14,179 bases of DNA, taken from contig DAISIT010000082.1 in NCBI GenBank assembly GCA_036821845.1, positions 1-14,179 on the forward strand, read 5' to 3'. This DNA is from JAEUMD01 sp937950105. Lineage in GTDB: Bacteria > Pseudomonadota > Alphaproteobacteria > Rhizobiales > Hyphomicrobiaceae. The notes below the pieces were generated by a model. The model was not told the DNA's origin, did not search any database, and saw only the letters and a list, made by a program, of their open reading frames with translations. Position numbers and translations under genes: made by a program. Positions 6,372 through 13,780 of the stretch are shown piece by piece (positions within the stretch are counted from its first letter, which is position 1; each line of letters starts with the position of its first letter).

Positions 6372-7742
6372 ATGAGCAACGAAGAGAACCGCTTCTCGGC
6401 CCGCGCCGCACGCTACATGAAGGTCGGCACCAATGTCGGCGCCGTCGGTCTTCGCGTCGCCGGTCAACGCCTGCTCGGCATGGAGCAGGACCGCTCGAAG
6501 GCCGCGGCCGATCTCGCAGCGGCGCTCGGTGGCCTCAAGGGCCCCTTGATGAAGGTGGCGCAGTTGCTCTCGACCATTCCCGAAGCGCTGCCGAAAGAAT
6601 ACGCCCGCGAACTCTCGCAGTTACAGAGTCAGGCGCCGCCGATGGGCCCCGCCTTCGTGCGCCGCCGCATGCAGGCCGAACTCGGTCCAAACTGGCGCGA
6701 GCGGTTCCAGGCGTTCGAGAGCGACTCGACGGCGTCGGCGTCGCTCGGTCAGGTGCACAAGGCGACCGGTCACGACGGGCGGACACTCGCCTGCAAGCTG
6801 CAGTATCCCGACATGCAATCCGCCGTCGAAGCCGACCTCGCGCAGTTGCGCGTCGTCTTCCAGATCCACGCGCGCATGGACCCGGGCGTCGATACCACCG
6901 AGATCATCAAGGAGATTTCGGCGCGGCTGCGCGAGGAACTCGACTACGACCTCGAGGCACGACACACGCGGCTCTACGCCGGCATCTTCGCCGGTGATCC
7001 GCTGATCCGTGTGCCCGAGATCGTGCCGGGCCTCTCGACCAAACGGCTGCTGACCATGAGTTGGCTCGAAGGCCGACGCCTGCTCGACTACAAGGCGCAC
7101 GGCCTCGGCGATCGCAACCATCTGGCGCAGTCGATGTTCCGCGCCTGGTGGTATCCGTTCAGCCATTACGGCGTCATCCACGGCGATCCCCACCTCGGCA
7201 ACTACACCGTGTTCGATACCGACGGCCGCCCGGCCGGCATCAACCTGCTCGACTACGGCTGCATCCGCACCTTCCCGGTGGCGTTCGTCGAAGGCGTCGT
7301 CGAGTTGTATCGCGGCCTGCTCGCGGGCAATCGCGACCGCGTCGTCGCCGCCTACGAGCGCTGGGGCTTCAAGGGCCTCAACGACGAACTGATCGACGCT
7401 CTGACGATCTGGGCGCGCTTCATTTACGGGCCGCTGCTGGAAGATCGCGAGCGCACCATCGCCGAAGGGACGACGCCCGGCGAATATGGCCGCAAGGAAG
7501 CCTTCAGCGTGCACAAGATCCTGAAGGAGAAGGGTCCGGTGCGCATTCCGCGCGAGTTCGTGTTCATGGATCGCGCGGCGATCGGCCTCGGCGGCGTGTT
7601 CCTGCACCTCGAAGCGAAGCAGAACTGGTACCGGCTGTTCAACGACACCATCGAGGATTTCGACGCCGCTATTGTCGCCGAGCGCCAGCGAGCGGCGTTC
7701 GAGGCGGCCGGCGTGCCGCTGCCGCACGTGTCGAGCGCGTGA
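6372..7742 (+). CDS. ABC1/AarF/UbiB-family atypical kinase
   Basis: A 456-residue ABC1-domain protein. The family's signatures appear in order: an N-terminal KxGQ-type motif reading KVAQ at 61-64, the A-rich loop ASASLGQVHKA at 121-131, an ATP-binding lysine in CKLQYP (K142), EELDYDLEA at 188-196, the catalytic HGDPHLGN at 270-277 and the metal-binding DYG at 294-296. UbiB/COQ8 relatives are ATPases that help ubiquinone biosynthesis or its lipid handling at the inner membrane. Protein-kinase activity is generally not shown. No transmembrane pair is evident at the C-terminus, unlike E. coli UbiB, so this may be a different subfamily. Whether it acts in ubiquinone synthesis is inference. The KxGQ glycine is alanine here. 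The gene converges on the next one with 12 bases between stops. Confidence 0.9.
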   Translation: MSNEENRFSARAARYMKVGTNVGAVGLRVAGQRLLGMEQDRSKAAADLAAALGGLKGPLMKVAQLLSTIPEALPKEYARELSQLQSQAPPMGPAFVRRRMQAELGPNWRERFQAFESDSTASASLGQVHKATGHDGRTLACKLQYPDMQSAVEADLAQLRVVFQIHARMDPGVDTTEIIKEISARLREELDYDLEARHTRLYAGIFAGDPLIRVPEIVPGLSTKRLLTMSWLEGRRLLDYKAHGLGDRNHLAQSMFRAWWYPFSHYGVIHGDPHLGNYTVFDTDGRPAGINLLDYGCIRTFPVAFVEGVVELYRGLLAGNRDRVVAAYERWGFKGLNDELIDALTIWARFIYGPLLEDRERTIAEGTTPGEYGRKEAFSVHKILKEKGPVRIPREFVFMDRAAIGLGGVFLHLEAKQNWYRLFNDTIEDFDAAIVAERQRAAFEAAGVPLPHVSSA

Positions 7743-7767
7743 AGCCGTCGTGGTTCAGCGCTTCACG
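7738..7767. terminator. inverted repeat spanning both convergent stop codons
   Basis: CGTGAAGC (7738-7745) and GCTTCACG (7760-7767) are perfect reverse complements around a 14-base loop. The left arm contains the ABC1 stop and the right arm lies in the last codons of the opposing gene, so both mRNAs can form it. There is no T-run on either side. It may act as a bidirectional terminator or 3' stabiliser, or reflect chance in tightly packed DNA. Confidence 0.35.
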
Positions 7768-8405
7768 GCCTTCGTGCGGGCGTGGATGCGATAGGCATTG
7801 ACGATCTGCAGCAGCCCGTTGCGGATCGACGGCCAGCGGTTGACGAACTGCACCACCGGCCAGGACAGAACGCGTGTCACGCCCTTGACGTCGGCGAGCC
7901 CCGGCGTCGCCTCGACGGCGACGTCGTCGCGCACGACGAAGCGCGGTGCGAACGTGGCAGTGATGTCGAAGCTCGATTTGTGCGTGGTGACGGTGCAGGC
8001 GACCGGCTGCGGCGCGCTCTCGTAAACGATGTCGCGGGCGGCGATCGCGGCTTCCACATCGGCGCGGCCGATACGCACGGTGAGCAGGCAGGCGACGTTC
8101 TTGACGTAGCCACGCGAGCCCTTCTCGATCTCGCCCTGCTCCTCGGCGGACAACCGCAGCGGCACCTCGCAGGCAATCTCGGCGCCGGTGCCGTTTTCCA
8201 GTTGTTCGAAGCAGTCCGCGGGCTCGCCGGAAACGGGCGCTGGCGACGCGGCAGCGGCGGGAGCGGGCACCGGCAACGTGGCCGACGGAGCAGTTTCTGC
8301 GGCGCTGGCCGGCACGATCAACAGCAGCGCCGCAGCGAGCCCGGCGACCGTCCTGACCAGCCACGCCGCCTCATAGACGCAAATGCGGGCACGTCGGGCC
8401 TTCAT
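7755..8405 (-). CDS. secreted four-cysteine protein, paralog of the upstream gene
   Basis: A 216-residue protein with a basic N-terminus, a hydrophobic core at about 17-33 and VPASAAE as likely signal cleavage, so it should be exported. A Pro/Ala stretch at about 40-62 leads into a domain with cysteines at 65, 79, 106 and 137, a spacing that suggests periplasmic disulfides. The domain shows GRADVEAAIAA, PQPVAC and a late GVTRVLSW before a helical VNAY end. Each of these finds a counterpart in the neighbouring gene product, including exactly 30 residues between the last two cysteines. I do not recognise the family, and no catalytic motif is visible. ATG at 8405 lies 16 bases after the stop of that neighbour, with GGCGGA before it, so the two are probably one operon. 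Confidence 0.8.
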   Translation of the reverse strand: MKARRARICVYEAAWLVRTVAGLAAALLLIVPASAAETAPSATLPVPAPAAAASPAPVSGEPADCFEQLENGTGAEIACEVPLRLSAEEQGEIEKGSRGYVKNVACLLTVRIGRADVEAAIAARDIVYESAPQPVACTVTTHKSSFDITATFAPRFVVRDDVAVEATPGLADVKGVTRVLSWPVVQFVNRWPSIRNGLLQIVNAYRIHARTKAVKR

Positions 8406-8421
8406 GCGCCGTCCGCCTGGA

Positions 8422-9285
8422 TCAGTTGGCCTCGGCTTTCGCCGGCTTGGCGGTATCCGGCTTCGCCGTCGTGTCCGCCTCCATGCGGAACCCCTTGGGC
8501 GCCGCTGGCGTCGCGGATGCGGATGCGGGTGCGCCCGGCTTGGTCTCCGCCTTGGCCGCCGGCACGAGCGACTTCGCCGCCGCAGCTTTGGGCGTCGCCT
8601 TCTCGGCGGCCGGCGCCTTGGCGTCGAGCTTGCCGCCGAACTCCGTCGGGCAGGTCTCGTGCACGAAGGCGTTGATGCTCTTCAGCGTGTCCTTGTGGAA
8701 AAGTCCGAGCCCGTCAGCGAGCTTGGCCGCCGTCCACACCAGCGTCTTGACGCCGCTCTGGCCCTCGACCTCCTTGACGTTGAGCCAGACCTTGTCGGCG
8801 TGGCCGCCCTTGAACTTGATCTTCGGGGTGGCGACCACGGTCAACGGCTCCGCCTTCTTCTCGGAGTTCTCGATCTGGCAGAGCACCTTCTGCGGCGGAA
8901 ACTGCAGCGTATACTTGTCGGCCGTCAGCGCCGGCACCAGCAACGCGCGGTCGAGATCGAGCGAGACCTCGCAGCGGGCGTCGCCGAAGCCCCAGGTCAT
9001 GCGCTTCTTCTCGCCGTTCTTCTTGATCTTGTCGCGGTCCCACGTCTTGATCATGTGGCACTTGAGCGGCGGGCCCTTCTCGCTCTTCTGCAGCACCACC
9101 TCGCAGGCACGCCGCTCGCACGCCTCGCGCGTCGCCTTTTCGTTGGGGAGCACGTCGAGCGCCGAGGCCGGGGCCGCGAGGACGGCGAGGCCGGCCAAGC
9201 CGAGCGCCACACGGGGCAGGCGCCCGCATGCGGCCGCGGTGCGCACAATCGCGCTTCGAGCAATGGACGGGTTCGCTGCGGTCAT
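8422..9285 (-). CDS. secreted cysteine-rich protein with a Lys/Ala/Pro tail
   Basis: A 287-residue protein starting at ATG 9285, where a G-rich stretch (TTGGGGG) precedes it and residues 10-43 form a signal peptide ending APASA. Frame-open DNA runs upstream to 9435, but that extension would bury the signal peptide. The domain, about 56-210, has cysteines at 56, 61, 76, 105, 136 and 212. WDRDK and KKNGEKKR are charged surface segments, and CEVSLDLDRALLVPAL, PQKVLC and GVKTLVW parallel the downstream gene. From about 220 to 287 the tail is low-complexity Ala, Lys, Pro and Thr with no predicted fold. It is the first gene of the two-gene unit. Function unknown. Periplasmic location is inferred from the signal peptide. 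Confidence 0.8.
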   Translation of the reverse strand: MTAANPSIARSAIVRTAAACGRLPRVALGLAGLAVLAAPASALDVLPNEKATREACERRACEVVLQKSEKGPPLKCHMIKTWDRDKIKKNGEKKRMTWGFGDARCEVSLDLDRALLVPALTADKYTLQFPPQKVLCQIENSEKKAEPLTVVATPKIKFKGGHADKVWLNVKEVEGQSGVKTLVWTAAKLADGLGLFHKDTLKSINAFVHETCPTEFGGKLDAKAPAAEKATPKAAAAKSLVPAAKAETKPGAPASASATPAAPKGFRMEADTTAKPDTAKPAKAEAN

Positions 9286-9569
9286 CCGGGCCCCCAAAGA
9301 CGCCTGTTGTTCGCCCGGTGATCCGACGGGAAGTCGGCCGAATTGCGGTAATGGGCTCGACGGCGGAGCCTTGCCGCGCTGACGCGTCGCGGCTGGCGGC
9401 GATTGACGCCACGGCAGAAGCATCGCATCGCTCATTTTGAGCGCCGTTCGAAGCGGCGGCGGTCCACGGAAAACCGGCGCGGCGGGTGTACTACCTTACG
9501 GGTTGAAGGGAAAACACGGTTGCGTTACGAGTTTCCGGTCAAAAAATGCCACCCTTGGGAGGGATATCG

Positions 9570-9713
9570 ATGTCGTTGGACACCTCGGCCGGGCACCCGG
9601 CGATGGATTACGCCGAGCACAACCGCACCTATCACGGCTTCCTGCTGATGACGAAGCTGCTGGTCGCGTTCTGCGTCGTGCTGCTCGCCGGCATGGCCTA
9701 CTTCCTCGTCTGA
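9570..9713 (+). CDS. aa3-type cytochrome c oxidase subunit IV
   Basis: A 47-residue protein missed by length-limited gene finders. It carries the family's hallmark MDYAEHNRTYHGFL (residues 12-25) directly before one membrane helix at about 27-46, which ends AYFLV just before the stop. This matches the bacterial aa3-type oxidase subunit IV family, a single-helix accessory subunit of the terminal oxidase that reduces oxygen at the inner membrane. Its exact role is minor and poorly defined. GGGAGGG lies six to seven bases before the ATG, the strongest ribosome-binding site in the window, which supports expression and start. The genes for the main oxidase subunits are not in this window. It precedes pntAA by 136 bases in the same direction and may share its promoter. 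Confidence 0.92.
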   Translation: MSLDTSAGHPAMDYAEHNRTYHGFLLMTKLLVAFCVVLLAGMAYFLV

Positions 9714-9808
9714 CGCACGTCTCGCCCGGCGCCGGCATCGCCGCGCCGCGGCCACTTCCTGCCGCGCGCCCCCCGCGCCGGTCCTTCCCTCCGCCTTTCT
9801 TCCGTCAA

Positions 9809-9830
9809 CGGCCGGGCCTCCCCCCGGCCG
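9809..9830 (+). promoter_or_regulatory. GC hairpin in the pntAA leader
   Basis: CGGCCGGG (9809-9816) and CCCGGCCG (9823-9830) form a perfect 8-bp stem around CCTCCC, 19 bases before the pntAA ATG and just upstream of its weak GGA ribosome-binding site at about 9839. No T-run follows. If transcription comes from upstream, it could set the ratio of oxidase subunit to transhydrogenase message, by slowing ribosomes or as an RNA end. That is inference. Confidence 0.4.
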
Positions 9831-9849
9831 CAACCGATCGGACGTATCG

Positions 9850-10986
9850 ATGCTCACCATAGCTGTCACGGCCGAAAGCGCCGATGAGACGCGCGTCGCC
9901 ATCTCGCCCGAAACTACCAAGAAATTCACCGGCATGGGCGCCAGGGTGCGGGTCCAGTCCGGAGCCGGCGCACGCTCCTATATTTCGGACGAGGCGCTCA
10001 AGGCGGCCGGAGCCGAAATCGTCGGCTCGGCGGGAGAGGCGCTCGCGGGCGCCGACATGCTGCTCAAGGTGCGCCGCCCGGCCGCCGAGGAGATCGCCCA
10101 GCTGAAGCCCGGCGCTATGGTGTTCTCGATCCTCAACCCCTACGACGACCGGCCGGGCCTCGATACGCTGGCCGGCACCAAGGCGTCGCTGTTCGCCATG
10201 GAATTCATGCCGCGCATCACCCGCGCGCAGTCCATGGACGTGCTGTCGAGCCAGGCCAACCTCGCCGGCTACAAGGCCGTCGTCGACGGCGCCGCCATGT
10301 TCGGTCAGGCGCTGCCGATGATGATGACGGCCGCCGGCACGGTGCCCGCCGCCAAGGTGTTCATCATGGGCGTCGGCGTCGCCGGCCTGCAGGCCATCGC
10401 CACCGCGCGCCGCCTCGGCGGCATCGTCTCGGCGACCGACGTTCGCCCCGCCACCAAGGAGCAGGTGGCGTCCCTCGGCGCCAAGTTCATCGCCGTAGAG
10501 GACGACGAGTTCAAACAGGCACAGACCGCCGCCGGCTATGCCAAGCCGATGAGCGCCGAGTACCAGAAGAAGCAGGCCGAACTGGTCGCCAACCACATCA
10601 AGATCCAGGACATCGTCATCACCACGGCGCTGATCCCCGGCCGCCCGGCTCCGCGCCTCATCACGCGCGCCATGATCGAGAGCATGAAGCCCGGCTCGGT
10701 GATCGTCGACCTCGCCGCCGAGCGCGGCGGCAACTCGGAACTGACGGTACCAGGGCAGACCATCACCACCGACAACGGCGTCAAGATCGCCGGCCCGCTG
10801 ACGCTGGCCGCGACACTCCCGTTCAACGCCTCGAGCCTCTACGCCAAGAACCTGCTCGCCTTCATCGAGACCATGATCGACAAGAAGGAGAAGGCGCTCA
10901 AGGTCAACTGGGAGGACGAGACCGTGAAGGGCACGCTCGTCGCCAAAGACGGCGCCATCATCCATCCGAACCTCGCCGCCGCGTGA
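9850..10986 (+). CDS. pntAA: NAD(P) transhydrogenase subunit alpha part 1 (domain I)
   Basis: This 378-residue cytosolic domain binds NAD(H) in the proton-translocating transhydrogenase, which uses the proton-motive force to reduce NADP+ with NADH. Family motifs: PRITRAQSMDVLSSQANLAG at 121-140, containing the conserved loop that touches the nicotinamide, then GVGVAGLQAIATARRLG at 174-190 as the Rossmann GxGxxG, and the DVRP that follows. The length matches the separate first subunit of the three-polypeptide Rhodospirillum-type enzyme, not the fused PntA of E. coli. ATG at 9850 follows CGGA at a spacing of about eight. The stop overlaps the ribosome-binding site of pntAB, AAGGAG, so translation is coupled. 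Confidence 0.97.
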   Translation: MLTIAVTAESADETRVAISPETTKKFTGMGARVRVQSGAGARSYISDEALKAAGAEIVGSAGEALAGADMLLKVRRPAAEEIAQLKPGAMVFSILNPYDDRPGLDTLAGTKASLFAMEFMPRITRAQSMDVLSSQANLAGYKAVVDGAAMFGQALPMMMTAAGTVPAAKVFIMGVGVAGLQAIATARRLGGIVSATDVRPATKEQVASLGAKFIAVEDDEFKQAQTAAGYAKPMSAEYQKKQAELVANHIKIQDIVITTALIPGRPAPRLITRAMIESMKPGSVIVDLAAERGGNSELTVPGQTITTDNGVKIAGPLTLAATLPFNASSLYAKNLLAFIETMIDKKEKALKVNWEDETVKGTLVAKDGAIIHPNLAAA

Positions 10987-11000
10987 AGGAGACAGCCACC

Positions 11001-11393
11001 ATGCTGAAGCGCGTTTCTGCCCTCGCGACCGCGGCGCTGGTCGCTTCCACCGGAGCGGCGCTCGCCGGCGCCGGTGGCGGCGAAGGCTCCGTCGATCCGT
11101 TCTTCTACGAGCTGATGGTGTTCGCGATGGCGATCTTCGTCGGCTACTACGTGGTGTGGTCGGTGACGCCGGCCCTGCACACGCCCCTGATGAGCGTCAC
11201 CAACGCCATCTCGTCGGTGATCGTGGTCGGCGCGCTGCTCGCCGTCGGCGTACAGGGCGTCGCTTCGGGTTCGACGGCGGCGAAACTGTTCGGGTTCCTG
11301 GCGCTGGTGATGGCGTCGGTCAACATCTTCGGCGGCTTCCTCGTCACCGCCCGCATGCTCGCGATGTACAAGAAGAAGGAAGCCAAGAAGTGA
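11001..11393 (+). CDS. pntAB: NAD(P) transhydrogenase subunit alpha part 2 (membrane part)
   Basis: A 130-residue membrane subunit that forms part of the proton channel of transhydrogenase. It shows FVGYYVVWSVTPALHTPLMS, then ISSVIVVGALLAVG, and a third helix LFGFLALVMASVNIFGGFLV before a Lys-rich tail: three membrane helices after an extra N-terminal hydrophobic segment. ATG at 11001 is chosen over an in-frame GTG at 10983 because AAGGAG ends nine bases before it and the GTG overlaps pntAA. The first 23 residues (MLKRVSALATAALVASTGAA onward) resemble a signal peptide, which is unusual for this subunit. The 3' end overlaps the pntB GTG by four bases. Confidence 0.95.
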   Translation: MLKRVSALATAALVASTGAALAGAGGGEGSVDPFFYELMVFAMAIFVGYYVVWSVTPALHTPLMSVTNAISSVIVVGALLAVGVQGVASGSTAAKLFGFLALVMASVNIFGGFLVTARMLAMYKKKEAKK

Positions 11394-12802
11394 GCGCCAA
11401 TCTCGTCGCCCTGCTCTATCTGGTCTCCGGCATCCTGTTCATTCTGGCGCTGCGCGGTCTCTCGCATCCCGAGACGTCGCGCACCGGCAACATGTACGGC
11501 ATGATCGGCATGGCCATCGCTATTGTCACGACGCTCGGCGTCGCGAGCCCGATGTCGCCGCTCACCTGGGTGCTCATCATCGCCGGCCTCGGCCTCGGCG
11601 GCGGTGTCGGCGCCTACACGGCGAAAAAGATCCCGATGACGTCGATGCCCGAGCTGGTGGCCGCGTTCCACTCTCTCGTCGGCCTCGCCGCCGTGTTCGT
11701 CGCCGCCGCCGCGATCTACGCGCCGGAAGCGTTCGGCATCGGTACCCCCGGCAACATCAAGGGCGCCAGCCTGATCGAGGCGAGCCTCGGCGTCGCCATC
11801 GGCGCCATCACCTTCACCGGCTCGGTCATAGCCTTCGCCAAGCTGTCGGGCCGCATGTCCGGCAAGCCGATCATCCTGCCGATGCGCCATCTGGTGAACG
11901 CCGGACTCGGCCTGCTGCTGATCGCGCTGATCGTCATGCTGTTCCAGTCGGGCGGCGACAAGACGCTGTTCTGGCTCATCACGCTGGTGTCGCTGGCACT
12001 CGGCGTGCTGCTCATCATCCCGATCGGCGGCGCCGACATGCCCGTCGTCGTGTCGATGCTCAACTCGTACTCCGGCTGGGCCGCGGCTGGCATCGGCTTC
12101 ACGCTCGGCAACATCGCGCTCATCATCACCGGCGCGCTCGTCGGCTCGTCGGGCGCGATCCTCTCCTACATCATGTGCAAGGGCATGAACCGCGCGTTCC
12201 TGTCGGTGATCGCCGGCGGCTTCGGCGGCGAGACGGCGGCGGCGTCTGGCGGCGGCGAGCAGAAGCCGGTCAAGATCGGCGGCGCCGACGATGCGGCCTA
12301 CATCCTCAAGAACGCGCAGAAGGTCATCATCGTGCCGGGCTACGGCATGGCGGTGGCGCAGGCCCAGCACGCGCTGCGCGAGATGGCCGACAACCTCAAG
12401 AAAGCCGGCGTCGAGGTGAAGTACGCGATCCACCCGGTCGCGGGCCGCATGCCGGGCCACATGAACGTGCTGCTGGCGGAAGCCAACGTGCCGTATGACG
12501 AAGTGTTCGAGCTCGAGGACATCAACTCCGAGTTCTCGCAGACCGACGCGGTCTACGTCATCGGCGCCAACGACGTCGTCAATCCGGCCGCCGAGGAAGA
12601 CAAGTCCTCGCCGATCTACGGCATGCCGGTGCTGCAGGTGTGGAAGGCCGGCACGGTGCTGTTCAACAAGCGCTCGCTGGCGTCCGGCTACGCCGGCATC
12701 GACAACACGGTGTTCTATCGCGACAACACCATCATGGCGCTCGGCGACGCCAAGAAGATGACCGAAGAGATCGCCAAGGCGATCTCCGGCGGCGGCCACT
12801 GA
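11390..12802 (+). CDS. pntB: NAD(P) transhydrogenase subunit beta
   Basis: A 470-residue protein of usual family length. The membrane part, about 1-275, has about nine helices and the conserved His94 in MPELVAAFHSLVGLAAV, the position of E. coli beta-His91 in the proton path, plus GGADMPVVVSMLNSYSGW at 213-230. After a Gly/Ala linker at about 277-292 comes the cytosolic NADP-binding domain: VPGYGMAVAQAQ at 315-326, HPVAGRMPGHMNVLLAEANV at 348-367, GANDVVNPAA at 392-401 and KRSLASGYAG at 427-436. The start is GTG at 11390, four bases inside the pntAB stop (GTGA), so its translation is coupled. The frame is open upstream to 11156, but that part overlaps pntAB and is not homologous. It ends the operon. 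Confidence 0.96.
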   Translation: MSANLVALLYLVSGILFILALRGLSHPETSRTGNMYGMIGMAIAIVTTLGVASPMSPLTWVLIIAGLGLGGGVGAYTAKKIPMTSMPELVAAFHSLVGLAAVFVAAAAIYAPEAFGIGTPGNIKGASLIEASLGVAIGAITFTGSVIAFAKLSGRMSGKPIILPMRHLVNAGLGLLLIALIVMLFQSGGDKTLFWLITLVSLALGVLLIIPIGGADMPVVVSMLNSYSGWAAAGIGFTLGNIALIITGALVGSSGAILSYIMCKGMNRAFLSVIAGGFGGETAAASGGGEQKPVKIGGADDAAYILKNAQKVIIVPGYGMAVAQAQHALREMADNLKKAGVEVKYAIHPVAGRMPGHMNVLLAEANVPYDEVFELEDINSEFSQTDAVYVIGANDVVNPAAEEDKSSPIYGMPVLQVWKAGTVLFNKRSLASGYAGIDNTVFYRDNTIMALGDAKKMTEEIAKAISGGGH

Positions 12803-12828
12803 GACCGCTCGAAATCTGATGTGCATTT

Positions 12829-12858
12829 GACGCGCGGCGATCCCCATCGCCGCGCGTC
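12829..12858 (+). terminator. 13-bp perfect hairpin after pntB
   Basis: GACGCGCGGCGAT (12829-12841) and ATCGCCGCGCGTC (12846-12858) pair over 13 bases around CCCC. It starts 26 bases past the pntB stop and ends the only run of co-directional genes here, so it is the natural operon end. The tail GTCATATTGG is only partly T-rich, so efficiency may rely on the stem alone. Confidence 0.7.
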
Positions 12859-12924
12859 GTCATATTGGCGGCGCCTTCGGGCGGCATTGATGCTCGCGTG
12901 AACACAACGAACGAACCCTCGGCG

Positions 12925-13755
12925 ATGCCTCGCCTCCGTCGCGCCCTGCTGTGGCTGCCCGCCGCCGCGATCCTGCTCTACGCGGGCTTCGTCGCGACGC
13001 TGTGGGCCGCACAGCGCGAGTTCGTCTTCGCCACCAACGCCAGCGGTGCGCTGACCGAACCCGATACGGTCGTCATTCCCGGTGCGCAGCGCTCCACGCT
13101 GACGACGCCCGACGGCGAGACGCTGGCCGCATGGTATCTCGCGCCACGCCCCGGCCGCCCGGTCTACCTGTTCCTGCACGGCAAGGGCGGCGCGCTGCAT
13201 CGCCATGCCGGCCGCTGGAAGCGCATCGCAGCGCATGGCGACGGCGTATTGGCTTTTTCCTATCGCGGCTATCCGGGTTCGACCGGCTCACCCAGCGAAG
13301 CCGGGCTCGTCACCGACGCGCGCACCGCCTGGGATTGGTTACGTGCGCAAGGGCACGCGGCACGCGACATCGTCATTCACGGCCTGTCGCTCGGCAGCGG
13401 TGTCGCGGTACAACTCGCGACGCAGGTTCCGGCGCGGGCGCTGGTGCTCGAGGCGCCCTATACGGCGGTCGTCGATGTCGCCGCCGAGCGCTATCCGTTC
13501 GTGCCGGTGCATACGTTGATGAGCGACCAGTTCCTGTCGCGCGAGCACATCGCCCGCGTGCGCATGCCGATCCTGATCGCACACGGCGACCGCGACAGCG
13601 TGATCCCGTTCCATCATGCCGAGCGGCTTTATGCGCTCGCGCCCGAGCCGAAGACGTTCGTGCGCATGCGCGGCTCCGACCACATGACGCTCACGCGCGA
13701 CGGCCTCTACGAGCGCCACCTGTTCGCGTTCGTCGACGCGCTCGCCGCGAAGTAA
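12925..13755 (+). CDS. membrane-anchored alpha/beta hydrolase (BEM46/YfhR-like)
   Basis: A 276-residue serine hydrolase from the ATG at 12925. The N-terminus (MPRLRR, then a hydrophobic stretch at about 8-28) anchors it to the membrane or directs export. The alpha/beta fold follows: HGKGG at 85-89 (oxyanion side), YRGYPGSTG at 113-121, nucleophile Ser155 in GLSLG, Asp224 in HGDRDSVIP and His253 in GSDHMTL complete the catalytic triad. The family covers esterases and thioesterase-like enzymes (ABHD13, Bem46, YfhR). The substrate is unknown. A GTG at 12898 would add nine residues. I prefer the ATG because the anchor then starts normally, but neither has a clear ribosome-binding site. It lies just past the pnt hairpin and has a terminator behind it. 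Confidence 0.85.
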   Translation: MPRLRRALLWLPAAAILLYAGFVATLWAAQREFVFATNASGALTEPDTVVIPGAQRSTLTTPDGETLAAWYLAPRPGRPVYLFLHGKGGALHRHAGRWKRIAAHGDGVLAFSYRGYPGSTGSPSEAGLVTDARTAWDWLRAQGHAARDIVIHGLSLGSGVAVQLATQVPARALVLEAPYTAVVDVAAERYPFVPVHTLMSDQFLSREHIARVRMPILIAHGDRDSVIPFHHAERLYALAPEPKTFVRMRGSDHMTLTRDGLYERHLFAFVDALAAK

Positions 13756-13775
13756 AGCCCGCAGAAGGCGGGTTT
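13755..13775. terminator. bidirectional terminator between the hydrolase gene and hisG
   Basis: AAGCCCGC and GCGGGTTT pair over eight positions with one G-U wobble, around AGAAG. On the plus strand the arm ends in TTT and is followed by CT. On the minus strand it is followed by CTTTACTT. It lies between two convergent genes and begins at the last base of the hydrolase stop. Confidence 0.6.
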
Positions 13776-13780
13776 CTGGG

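Noticed and set aside
9286..9435. N-terminal 50-residue extension of the 8422-9285 gene
   Set aside because: It would place Pro/Arg-rich sequence before a clear signal peptide, and the G-rich site sits before the ATG at 9285.
9503..9530. Possible sigma-70 promoter before the oxidase subunit gene (TTGAAG, 16 bases, TTACGA)
   Set aside because: The -10 part matches poorly. The region is the right place for a promoter, but this pair is no better than chance.
9805..10965. Minus-strand 386-codon open frame antisense to pntAA
   Set aside because: Low-complexity composition mirroring pntAA. No start signal, no domain.
11147..12847. Minus-strand 566-codon open frame antisense to pntB
   Set aside because: It is a mirror of the pntB codon pattern (Arg, His, Asp, Glu rich) with no recognisable motif. 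pntB is certain.
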